This document shows positions 1 through 6,879 of a stretch of 64,000 bases of DNA, one piece after another; within the stretch, counting starts at the first letter, position 1, and each line of letters begins with the position of its first letter. The notes beneath the pieces are model-generated. The model was not told where the DNA came from and made no database searches. It saw nothing but the letters and a program-made list of their open reading frames with translations. The DNA comes from Kibdelosporangium sp040675465. GTDB taxonomy: Bacteria > Actinomycetota > Actinomycetes > Mycobacteriales > Pseudonocardiaceae. A program made the translations under genes and the position numbers. Location: positions 186,001-250,000 of the forward strand of contig NZ_JBFAPA010000018.1 in assembly GCF_040675465.1 (NCBI RefSeq). The letters run 5' to 3'.

Positions 1-196
1 TATGCCGTGGTCAACGGGTAGATCAGTCAGTAGCATCGGCAGCCACAAATCGGGAACGGACACGGGCAGGTGATCCTTGCCGCCAAACACCCACCGTGCC
101 CATGGACTTTCCGTGGCCGGCCGGGTGTCTGGGCACCGGCAATCGTCACGGGGGATTTTCGCTACCCAAATCAGGACAGTCGACAGGCGGTAGTTC

Positions 197-1204
197 ATGG
201 ACTGGCTTCACCGTGGAGGTCGGATTCTTCGTCCTCTTGTGGCGCTGCTGGCAGTACTTCTGGCGGTCGCGTGTTCGTCCGGCCCGGACGGTGCCGCGCC
301 CGCCCGCACACCCGAGAAGCCGCACCTCAAGCTGGGGATCCTGCCGGTGCTCGGCGCCGCTCCCGCGTTCCTCGCGCAGGAGTCGAACTTCTTCCGCGAC
401 GCGGGCCTGCAGGTCGAGTTCGTCACCATCCAGGGCGCGGGCGCGGCGATGGACTCGCTCGCCAAGGGCGACCTGGACATGGTCTTCGGCAACTACGTCT
501 CGTTCTTCACCACGCAGGCCAAGGGCACCACGTCGATCAAGTTCGTCGCCGACGGTTACTTCGCCCAGCCGCGCACCTGGATGGTCCTGGTGCCCAAGGA
601 CTCCAAGCTGCACAAGCCGGCCGACCTGTCCGGCAAGCGGGTCGCCGTGACCACGACGAGCAGCCTCGCGGACCTCACCATCAAAGCCGTGCTCAGCACC
701 ACCGGCAGCCAGATCCAGCCGCTGAGCTTCTCCGAGATGTCCTACACGGACATGGGTACCGCGCTGACCAACCACACGGTGGACGCGGCGCTGCTGTCCG
801 AGCCGTACATCACCGACGTGGCCAAGAAGACCGGCGCGATCCCGCTGTTCGACGCGGCCTCCGGGCCGACCGCGGACATGCCGATCTCCGGCTACTCCAC
901 GACCGAGAAGTTCGCCTCGGCCAACCCCAACACGATCGCGGCGTTCCAGCAGGCCTTGAGCCGTGGCGCGGAGATCGCGGGCACCGACCGAGGCCGGGTC
1001 GAGCAGGTCATCCACAAGTTCGCCGGCGTGGACGAGCAGACCGCGGCGCTGTGCACGCTCGTGGGCTACCCGACCCGGATGGACCCCCGGCGGTTGCAGC
1101 GGGTGCCCGACCTGATGTCGGCATACGGGCTGCTCAAGACCAGGATCGACGCCCAGTCGATGATCCTGCCGAGCGCCATGGGCGACCAGGTCAGCGCAGG
1201 CTGA
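197..1204 (+). CDS. ABC transporter substrate-binding lipoprotein, NMT1/SsuA-like
   Basis: Predicted extracytoplasmic solute receptor. The N-terminus is basic, followed by a hydrophobic stretch (residues 13-25) and a lipobox-like LAVAC with Cys26, so the mature protein should be lipid-anchored. The body has the NMT1/SsuA/THI5 pattern: a KLGILPVLGAAP strand, EFVTIQGAGAAMDSLAKGDLD, and a SEPYITDV segment in the second lobe. Such receptors bind sulfonates, nitrate, taurine or thiamine precursors; the ligand cannot be read from sequence. ATG start follows a weak GGCGG. No permease or ATPase gene is adjacent within the window; a partner could lie before base 1 or elsewhere. A strong hairpin ends the gene. 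Confidence 0.85.
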   Translation: MDWLHRGGRILRPLVALLAVLLAVACSSGPDGAAPARTPEKPHLKLGILPVLGAAPAFLAQESNFFRDAGLQVEFVTIQGAGAAMDSLAKGDLDMVFGNYVSFFTTQAKGTTSIKFVADGYFAQPRTWMVLVPKDSKLHKPADLSGKRVAVTTTSSLADLTIKAVLSTTGSQIQPLSFSEMSYTDMGTALTNHTVDAALLSEPYITDVAKKTGAIPLFDAASGPTADMPISGYSTTEKFASANPNTIAAFQQALSRGAEIAGTDRGRVEQVIHKFAGVDEQTAALCTLVGYPTRMDPRRLQRVPDLMSAYGLLKTRIDAQSMILPSAMGDQVSAG

Positions 1205-1214
1205 CCCGGTCGGA

Positions 1215-1258
1215 GGATGTCCACAGGCGCCATTATCGGGTGTCGCCTGTGGACATCC
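1215..1258. terminator. Bidirectional hairpin terminator between convergent genes
   Basis: A perfect 15-bp inverted repeat (1215-1229 with 1244-1258) with a 14-nt loop lies between the stop of the lipoprotein gene and the stop of the convergent FtsX-like gene. There is no T-run, as is common in high-GC actinomycetes. Confidence 0.75.
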
Positions 1259-1260
1259 CG

Positions 1261-1707
1261 CTACGCGGGCTGGTCGGTGGGGATGCTCGCGATGTCGACG
1301 CAGTCGACCACGCCGAGCGAGCCGGTGTAGCTCAGCTTCATCTGTGCCTTGACGTCCGACCGGTTGTAGTCAGGCGGGACGTCGAAGGCGAGCCCGGCGG
1401 GCATGTTGCTCGCGTGGAACCCGCGCAGACCGGGCATGGTGGTCACCACCGTGCGGTAGCCGTCGATCATCTGCTGTTTGGTCCGCAGCGTCAGGTGCAC
1501 GACCCGGGGATCGATCCGGAGCGACTCGGCGGCCGCCCGCATACCGTCGTCGTCACGGAAGTACATGAACAACGCGTTCGGGCACGAAGCCTCCGGCTCC
1601 TTGGGCTTCTGATCGTCGAACGCGACCAAGACCCCCACGAACGCGACAACAACGACACCCAGCCCAGCGAGCGTCCACCGTGTTCTCACGCGCACACAGT
1701 GACACAC
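1261..1707 (-). CDS. Small membrane-anchored protein resembling the FtsX extracellular domain
   Basis: 148 residues with one N-terminal membrane segment (about residues 12-30, GLGVVVVAFVGVLVAF) and an outside domain. The outside part follows the pattern of the FtsX large extracellular loop: a strand (ALFMYFRDD), a helix, RIDPRVVHLTLRTKQQMIDGYR, a PGL segment and a final strand. FtsX works with FtsE to activate peptidoglycan hydrolases, but this protein lacks the four-helix permease, so it could only be a soluble-domain mimic or binding partner. Two Cys (in SCPN and VVDC) could form a disulfide. A paralogue lies at 6409-6846. The start is uncertain: GTG at 1707 or an internal GTG at 1689. The family call is by pattern only. 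Confidence 0.6.
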   Translation of the reverse strand: MCHCVRVRTRWTLAGLGVVVVAFVGVLVAFDDQKPKEPEASCPNALFMYFRDDDGMRAAAESLRIDPRVVHLTLRTKQQMIDGYRTVVTTMPGLRGFHASNMPAGLAFDVPPDYNRSDVKAQMKLSYTGSLGVVDCVDIASIPTDQPA

Positions 1708-1731
1708 TCGTGCAGCGAGTAAGCGACGAGA

Positions 1732-2661
1732 TCACCAAGTCAGCCCAAGAAGGCCGGCCATCGCCGCAAGACCCTGCACACTCAGGAACGTCGTGTGGAG
1801 GTCGGTCCCGTATCGCGGGTACGGGTGCAGCACGGCGCGGCCGCTCGGCAGGATGTAGGCGTCCGCCCAGTCTTCATCCTGATACCGCATTGATTCCTGA
1901 CTCACGACGTGACTCAGGGGCGTGGTGGAGCCTTCGGGCAAATGCCAGGCGGGCTGCGGTTTTCCACGCACCAGGTCGTCGCGGCGCGTGAACAAGCCTC
2001 GGCGTACCAACGGAACCAGGTCGAGCGGTGGCGTCATGCCCGCGGCGGAAGCCCGTCGGACGAACCAAGAGCCCAGCCGCGGGGTATGCCAAGGTGGATC
2101 GCCATCATGGCCGTTGGGCCACAACTCCGGGCAAACCGCCACCAGAATCTCCTGGAGATACCGGCGGTGGCCGTCTGCATAACTGTCCACGGAGGACGCT
2201 CGCCCCCACGGGTTGTGCTGCCTCGGCTGTCTCGGGGGCGAATGGAACCGGGCCGCGCACAGCAGTCGCTCGACCGGATCGGCGACCGCTCGCACCCGCG
2301 CCAGTTCCGCCTCCCGCTGGGCGGTTTCCTCGGCGATCTGCCGTTGTTTCTCTTGCTCTGCCGCGACCTGCGCGGCTTCGGCGCACGCGAGGCAGATACG
2401 GCGTTCACCGCCTGTGGAGTGGTCGCCGCATACGAATATTCGGCACGACATACATATACCTACGGCAAATGTCCCACACGCGCAGATCCCCCTGTGTTCC
2501 TTACCGTCGCCCGCGTGATACCGCTGCCCGCACATGATCGTGCGGCCGACCATTTGCCCAGTCGCCGGATCGGGGAACATTTCGGTGCGCCATCCCAGGC
2601 ATTCGTGGAAACCGGGTGCGATGACCTTGTGCGCGACGCTGCCGCAGTGCGGACAGACCAT
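1732..2661 (-). CDS. Zinc-ribbon/coiled-coil protein of unknown function
   Basis: 309 residues from the ATG at 2661, chosen because AGGAGGTG lies 6 nt upstream; the longer frame to 2700 has no such site. The N-terminal ~95 residues are Cys/His-rich, with a CPHC ribbon, CGQRYH, CACG, CMSC, CGDH and CLAC, suggesting two or three zinc sites (ribbon plus B-box/FYVE-like). A Glu/Gln/Ala-rich helix follows (EQEKQRQIAEETAQREAEL), probably a coiled coil. The C-terminal ~180 residues contain many Trp/Pro/Arg and no motif I recognise. No membrane segment or signal peptide. Transcribed toward the FtsX-like gene. Function unknown. Confidence 0.7.
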   Translation of the reverse strand: MVCPHCGSVAHKVIAPGFHECLGWRTEMFPDPATGQMVGRTIMCGQRYHAGDGKEHRGICACGTFAVGICMSCRIFVCGDHSTGGERRICLACAEAAQVAAEQEKQRQIAEETAQREAELARVRAVADPVERLLCAARFHSPPRQPRQHNPWGRASSVDSYADGHRRYLQEILVAVCPELWPNGHDGDPPWHTPRLGSWFVRRASAAGMTPPLDLVPLVRRGLFTRRDDLVRGKPQPAWHLPEGSTTPLSHVVSQESMRYQDEDWADAYILPSGRAVLHPYPRYGTDLHTTFLSVQGLAAMAGLLGLTW

Positions 2662-2791
2662 CCGGGCACCTCCTAGTCTCGACACCCGGCTATCGCGCAT
2701 GCCTCGTAGTCCGCTACCGCGACTTCATCGTTATCTGTAACCGGATCGCGCCGACGCACGACCAGAGTGGAGACACTCTCCGCGGAAGAGG

Positions 2792-3535
2792 ATGGTCGCG
2801 ATGGTCCAGCCCGATCCACACGGTTTCCCGGACAAACCGGATGACCTGCTGGTGCATCTGGTGGAGAACCAGCTCGGCAGTGCCTTGCTCGCGTTCCTCA
2901 TCGCCGGTGTGTTGTTCGTGATGGCGTGGATCGGATTTCTGCACACCGCACTGCGTCTCGCCACCCGCGCGGTGCGGCGCGCGGACGTCGAACTGCGTGC
3001 GAGGCCACGACTGGAGCGCGTTCTGCTGGTGAGTTCGACGATTGCCCTAGCCGTAATCGAGGTCGCGTGGGTGTACGTCGCGTTCCTGATCGGCAACCTC
3101 TTGTCGTTCGGCTTCGGAGTGCGGGACACGCCGATCATCCCGTTGCGGGCAGCCGGGGTTGCGGCACCGGTCGGACCGGTGGCGTTCGACACCGTTTCCC
3201 TGATTTACGTCCTGTTCGCGATCGGCATGCTGGTCCTCGCTGGAGGTGGCGAGACCAAGCTGGACGACCGGGTGGTGTTCTTCGGGGCGACGATCATCAG
3301 CGCCCCCACGCTTTTGTGGGGGATCCCTACCGCTGCGGTGGTTCTGTTCGACACGGCGTCCATGCTGTGGAAGGACGGCAAGCAGTTCCTGCCGCCGGAC
3401 ATCTACGAACCGGCCACCATCGCGGTTTTCTGCCTTGCCTACTACATCACGTGCTGCATCGCGGTGTTCGGTGTTGTCTTACTTGTGCGGCTGTGGCACC
3501 GGCAGCCGCAGCCGGGTTCCCGGATGAAGCTGTAA
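2792..3535 (+). CDS. Hypothetical multi-pass membrane protein
   Basis: 247 residues, four or five hydrophobic segments (about residues 28-50, 77-103, 132-150, 163-190, 213-235) separated by a basic cytoplasmic loop (RLATRAVRRADVELRARPRLER). The ATG follows GGAAGAGG. I recognise no domain. The gene stands alone, divergent from the zinc-ribbon gene and convergent with hsp20; a shared hairpin closes it. It contains a TTA leucine codon (VLLV near the C-terminus), rare in this genome type. Confidence 0.75.
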   Translation: MVAMVQPDPHGFPDKPDDLLVHLVENQLGSALLAFLIAGVLFVMAWIGFLHTALRLATRAVRRADVELRARPRLERVLLVSSTIALAVIEVAWVYVAFLIGNLLSFGFGVRDTPIIPLRAAGVAAPVGPVAFDTVSLIYVLFAIGMLVLAGGGETKLDDRVVFFGATIISAPTLLWGIPTAAVVLFDTASMLWKDGKQFLPPDIYEPATIAVFCLAYYITCCIAVFGVVLLVRLWHRQPQPGSRMKL

Positions 3536-3571
3536 TCCACAATGGACTCATTGGCCGGGGGCTGAACATGG

Positions 3572-3609
3572 CCGGAAGCCGTGCGCGGGGAGGCACGCAC
3601 GGCTTCCGG
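3572..3609. terminator. Bidirectional hairpin terminator
   Basis: A perfect 14-bp inverted repeat (3572-3585 with 3596-3609, 10-nt loop) followed by GGTTTGTTA lies between the convergent membrane-protein gene and hsp20. Confidence 0.8.
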
Positions 3610-3627
3610 GGTTTGTTACCCGAGCGA

Positions 3628-4041
3628 TCAGGCCGAGATCTCGATGCGGCGCGGCTTGGCCGCCTCCAGCTTCGGCGCGCGCACGGTCAGCACGCCATCG
3701 ACCAGCTTGGCCTCGACCTTCTCGCCATCGACCTTGCGCGGCAGCGTCACCCGGTAGGCGAACTTGCCGGTGCGGCGGGTGCTGCGGTGCAGCTTGCCCT
3801 CGCGCTCCCGGTCCTTGACCTCACCGGTGACGGCCAGGTCGGCCCCGTTCAGATCGATGCTGATGTCCTCGCGCTGCACGCCCGGGACCTCGAGCTCGAA
3901 CACGTACTCCGCGTCGGTCTCGGTGACGTCCGCGAGCGGCGCCCACACGGTCGAGCGGTTGATCTGGGTGAACAGGTCGTCGAACTCCCGGAACGGGTCC
4001 CACCGGCCCAGCGAGTTCAGCGAACGAACGGCAAGCGCCAT
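3628..4041 (-). CDS. hsp20: Hsp20/alpha-crystallin small heat-shock protein
   Basis: 137 residues; ATP-independent holdase that binds unfolding proteins in the cytoplasm. The alpha-crystallin domain is clear: EYVFELEVPGVQREDISIDL, the TGEVKDRE loop, FAYRVTLPRKVD and VLTVRAPK with an RRIEI tail. The ATG at 4041 follows a good AGGAGG site; the in-frame extension to 4143 is rejected because it runs through the promoter. An HspR-type inverted repeat lies about 85 bp upstream, so heat-shock control by HspR is likely. Confidence 0.93.
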   Translation of the reverse strand: MALAVRSLNSLGRWDPFREFDDLFTQINRSTVWAPLADVTETDAEYVFELEVPGVQREDISIDLNGADLAVTGEVKDREREGKLHRSTRRTGKFAYRVTLPRKVDGEKVEAKLVDGVLTVRAPKLEAAKPRRIEISA

Positions 4042-4123
4042 GTTTCTCAACCTCCTGAGACTCTCGGCCCCTGCTGGCCGATCTGCCCAGTCCAACGGGG
4101 TTGAGCCGAGCTTTGTTCCCAAA

Positions 4124-4144
4124 GTTGAGCGCAGTCGACTCAAT
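4124..4144. promoter_or_regulatory. HAIR-like HspR operator upstream of hsp20
   Basis: TTGAG at 4125-4129 and CTCAA at 4139-4143 are separated by 9 nt, matching the core and spacing of the HspR inverted repeat CTTGAGT-N7-ACTCAAG. It lies upstream of hsp20 (minus strand). HspR control of an Hsp20 gene is known for M. tuberculosis acr2. The outermost bases of the consensus are not matched. hspR itself is not in the window. Confidence 0.7.
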
Positions 4145-4152
4145 GAACTAGC

Positions 4153-5631
4153 TCACACTCGGCTGAGGATCCGGTCGAGTGCTTGAGCGAGGTCGCCGTG
4201 TCCCTGAGTCCGCCAGGCGATGACGAAGTCGGGACGCACGAGCACCGCGCCCTCCGGAGTGATGCCGTACACCTTGGTCACGTCCTCGCCGACGAGGTGC
4301 GCGGTCAGACCCAGTGCCGAGGCCTCGTCGATCCACCGCTGGGATCCGGTGAGCACCACGAAGCCGCGGCCGAACAGCTCGATGGTCGACCCGGTCTCCA
4401 GCGGAACGTGCGGGGCTCGTGAACCCGGCCGGCCGGTGGGCTCCTCGGGGTTCTCCAGCAGCTCCCGCCGATCGCCGGGTTCCAGCAGGACGGCGTCGCT
4501 GAGGTTGCGGTACCCGAAGAACAGCTTGGACACCGGGTCGACCGGCGGCGCGAGGGTGTCATCGGCGAGGTCTGGGCGCATCCGGTGGATGAACTCCCGG
4601 TACTGCTGGTCGGCGATGAAGTCGGAGAACGGCCGCCGTTCGGCGTCGTGACTGTCCAGCAGGCCCGGGCCTGCCTCGCCGCGCACGACCATCGCCAGTT
4701 TCCAGGCCAGGTGGAAGCCGTCCATGATCGCGGAGTTCCCGCCGAACGCCCCGGTCGGCGGCATCACCCGCGCGGCGTCGCCGACCAGGTGCACACGGCC
4801 TTCGCTGAACCGGTCGGCGACAAGGTGTTTGGTGTCCGACCGGTCGCCGGTGTGCACGATCCGCACGTCGAGATCCGGGTTCCCCGCGGCGATCCGCGCT
4901 GTCTCGACCCAGTCGTGGTCACCATCGGCGGTGGCCACTGCGTACCGGCCGGGCTCGTCGGTGCTCACCAGCACGCCGCTGCCGCCGGGCAGGTCCGGGT
5001 TTTGCAGGTACACCAACGCATTGCGGGGCAGCAGGTCGCCGAGGTCGGCTTCGAAGATCGCGCTGACGCCGGCGCCCAGCACGCCGCGGCCGTGCTGCGT
5101 GATGCCCAGGGCGGTCCGGATCGGGCTGCGATGACCGTCCGCGGCGACCAGGTAGGGCGTGCGGAAGGTGCTCTCCTCGCCGGTGGCCAGGTCCCGGAGC
5201 ACCGCGGTGACCCCGTCGTCGTCCTGCTCTAAACGCACCAGCTCGGTCGAGAACCGGATCTCCGCGCCGAGCTCCCGGGCCCGCCCGGCCAGGATCGGCT
5301 CGGCCCGCTCCTGGCTGCAGTTGGCCCACCCGGCCGAGGAGACCGCGGACAGATCCGGCCCCTGCGCGTCCACCATCACCTCGTGCAGCACCGGCCCGGC
5401 GGCCGACCTCGCGACGATGATCTTGAAGCTCGGGTCCGGCGGTGACGCGTCGACCATCTTCCGGTCGACCCCGGCCAGCCGCAACGCCTCCATGGTGTGC
5501 GGGAACTGCCCACGCGCCTTGGGGTGCATCGACATCCCCGCGTGCCGCTCGACCACCACCGTCTTCACCCCGTGCAGCCCCAAGAACATCGCGGTGGACA
5601 ACCCGGCCAAGCCGGCGCCGACGACCAACAT
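4153..5631 (-). CDS. FAD-dependent aromatic monooxygenase (PheA/TfdB family)
   Basis: 492 residues. Group A flavoprotein hydroxylase: the Rossmann GxGxxG site is at the start (VVGAGLAGLSTAMFLGLHG), the DG motif is in VAADGHRSPIRTALG, and the GD motif in HLVGDAARVMPPTGAFG. These enzymes use NAD(P)H and O2 to hydroxylate phenolic or polyketide substrates; the C-terminal thioredoxin-like domain (ELFGRGFVVLTG) fits the phenol-hydroxylase subfamily. ATG preceded by GGGAGGTT. Transcribed divergently from a TetR gene with a shared operator region, so the hydroxylase is probably induced by an aromatic ligand, perhaps for detoxification or drug inactivation. Substrate unknown. Confidence 0.9.
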   Translation of the reverse strand: MLVVGAGLAGLSTAMFLGLHGVKTVVVERHAGMSMHPKARGQFPHTMEALRLAGVDRKMVDASPPDPSFKIIVARSAAGPVLHEVMVDAQGPDLSAVSSAGWANCSQERAEPILAGRARELGAEIRFSTELVRLEQDDDGVTAVLRDLATGEESTFRTPYLVAADGHRSPIRTALGITQHGRGVLGAGVSAIFEADLGDLLPRNALVYLQNPDLPGGSGVLVSTDEPGRYAVATADGDHDWVETARIAAGNPDLDVRIVHTGDRSDTKHLVADRFSEGRVHLVGDAARVMPPTGAFGGNSAIMDGFHLAWKLAMVVRGEAGPGLLDSHDAERRPFSDFIADQQYREFIHRMRPDLADDTLAPPVDPVSKLFFGYRNLSDAVLLEPGDRRELLENPEEPTGRPGSRAPHVPLETGSTIELFGRGFVVLTGSQRWIDEASALGLTAHLVGEDVTKVYGITPEGAVLVRPDFVIAWRTQGHGDLAQALDRILSRV

Positions 5632-5648
5632 GACAACCTCCCAGTGGA

Positions 5649-5719
5649 ACGAACACCATTCGCCGATACGAACACTGTTCTATTTACGAACGCTGTTCGT
5701 GTCAAGTACAGTGTTCCCC
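5649..5719. promoter_or_regulatory. Repeated TetR operators between monooxygenase and tetR
   Basis: Three ACGAAC repeats start at 5649, 5668 and 5686 (18-19 bp apart). The third is a perfect palindrome, ACGAACGCTGTTCGT (5686-5700); the second (5668-5682) has ACGAACACTGTTC; the first is degenerate on its right side. A further GTGTTC half-site lies at 5711. The position between divergent genes fits autorepression and repression of the monooxygenase. Confidence 0.65.
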
Positions 5720-6412
5720 GTGCAGCCGCTTCCCGACCCGCCCTGGCGTTCCGGCCAGCGCAAACCCGCGCGCCGGCCACTGAGCCGAGACCTGATCGTC
5801 GACACCGCCTTGCGGCTGCTGGAGAAAGAAGGCCTCGACGCCCTCTCCATGCGCCGGGTCGCCCAGGCGCTCGACACGGGCCCGGCGTCGCTGTACGCCC
5901 ACGTCCGCAACCGCGACGAGCTGCTGGAGCTGATGTTCGACCGCGTCCTGGGCACCCTGGAGATCCCCGAACCGGACCCGGAGCGCTGGCGCGAACAGCT
6001 GAAAGCCCTTTGCCTGGCCCAGATCCAGGCGATGCTGGCCTACCCTGGCCTCGCCCAGGCGGTGATCAACGCGATGATCCCCATCGGCCCCAACGCGATG
6101 CGGCAGGGCGAGGGGATGCTGGCCGTGCTACGCGCGGGCGGACTGTCCGAACGGGACGCTGCCTTCGCATTCGACGCGCTTGGCTTGTACTGCAAGGCCT
6201 ACGCGGCCGAGGCGAGCATCTGGCGGTCACCCGACCTGGACCACGCCGCCATGGCCGAACGGGCCAGGCAAATGACCGACTACATGAACTCCTTGCCGCC
6301 CAACGCATTCCCCAACATGCTCGCCGTCGGCCCGTTGTTCTCAGCCGAAACCGCCACCGACCGCCTGCACTTCGCTCTCACGACCTTCATCGCGGGCCTC
6401 GCGCGCGGCTAG
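5720..6412 (+). CDS. TetR/AcrR-family transcriptional repressor
   Basis: About 230 residues. The N-terminal helix-turn-helix is typical: LIVDTALRLLEKEGLDALSM, RRVAQALDTGPASLYAHVRNRDELLELM. The C-terminal part (residues ~90-220) resembles the TetR_C class used by tetracycline-type repressors. The start is taken as GTG 5720; GTG 5711 is also in frame. Longer upstream extensions would cross the divergent gene and operator. It probably represses the neighbouring monooxygenase until a ligand binds. Confidence 0.88.
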   Translation: MQPLPDPPWRSGQRKPARRPLSRDLIVDTALRLLEKEGLDALSMRRVAQALDTGPASLYAHVRNRDELLELMFDRVLGTLEIPEPDPERWREQLKALCLAQIQAMLAYPGLAQAVINAMIPIGPNAMRQGEGMLAVLRAGGLSERDAAFAFDALGLYCKAYAAEASIWRSPDLDHAAMAERARQMTDYMNSLPPNAFPNMLAVGPLFSAETATDRLHFALTTFIAGLARG

Positions 6413-6846
6413 TGCGCGGGCGGGATTGTGGGGATATTGCAGGGATCGGAGATCATCGCCTTGGGGTAGGCCTGCTTGAGGTCGGTCTTCAACCGGTCAC
6501 GGTCGATGCCCGCGGCGGGCTTGACCCGGACGATGGCCGGGTAGGTGTCCGGGTCGGCGACGCGCAGGACGTCCGGGGCGTCGGCGAACTTCTTGCGGAA
6601 CCGTTCGTAGCTCTGCTGCTTGGTCTCGCCGATGGGGTCCACCACGTGCGGATCCGACTTCAGCTGCTCGGCGCCCGCGGTCATCTCGGCGTCGGTGGGG
6701 AAGCCCACCTCGATCTCCGAGCAGCGCTCGGCGACCGGTTCGGACGGCTGTGACATGAGCACAACCGTGACCACGGCCGCGAGCATGACCGCGACCGTGG
6801 CGACCCATAACAGGCTTCGCTGCACTCCCCGACGATGACACACCAC
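6409..6846 (-). CDS. Second small membrane-anchored FtsX-extracellular-domain-like protein
   Basis: 145 residues, one N-terminal membrane helix (about residues 11-30, SLLWVATVAVMLAAVVTVVL) and an external domain matching the FtsX loop pattern: IEVGFPTDAEMTAGAEQL, KSDPHVVDPIGETKQQSYERFRKKF, ADAPDVLRVADPDTYPAIVRVK. The segment with YERF, D(A/S)PD and a final VRVK strand is closer to true FtsX than the paralogue at 1261-1707. Two Cys are present. The stop codon overlaps the end of tetR in convergent orientation. Starts with GTG; no strong ribosome site. Separated from lctP by a hairpin, so probably independently transcribed. Confidence 0.6.
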   Translation of the reverse strand: MVCHRRGVQRSLLWVATVAVMLAAVVTVVLMSQPSEPVAERCSEIEVGFPTDAEMTAGAEQLKSDPHVVDPIGETKQQSYERFRKKFADAPDVLRVADPDTYPAIVRVKPAAGIDRDRLKTDLKQAYPKAMISDPCNIPTIPPAH

Positions 6847-6873
6847 GGCCGGCCGGAACGAATCCGGCCGGCC
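6847..6873. terminator. Hairpin terminator at the end of the permease gene
   Basis: A perfect 11-bp inverted repeat (6847-6857 with 6863-6873) with a 5-nt ACGAA loop lies in the 33-bp gap between the permease stop and the FtsX-like start. Confidence 0.75.
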
Positions 6874-6879
6874 GCGAAC

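Noticed and set aside
1..190. 3' end of a gene at the window edge
   Set aside because: A few codons before a TAG at 19-21 are open, but too little sequence exists to support a call.
146..1015. Long open frame antisense to the lipoprotein gene
   Set aside because: Composition is that of a GC-rich shadow frame; the + strand product has a signal peptide and family motifs.
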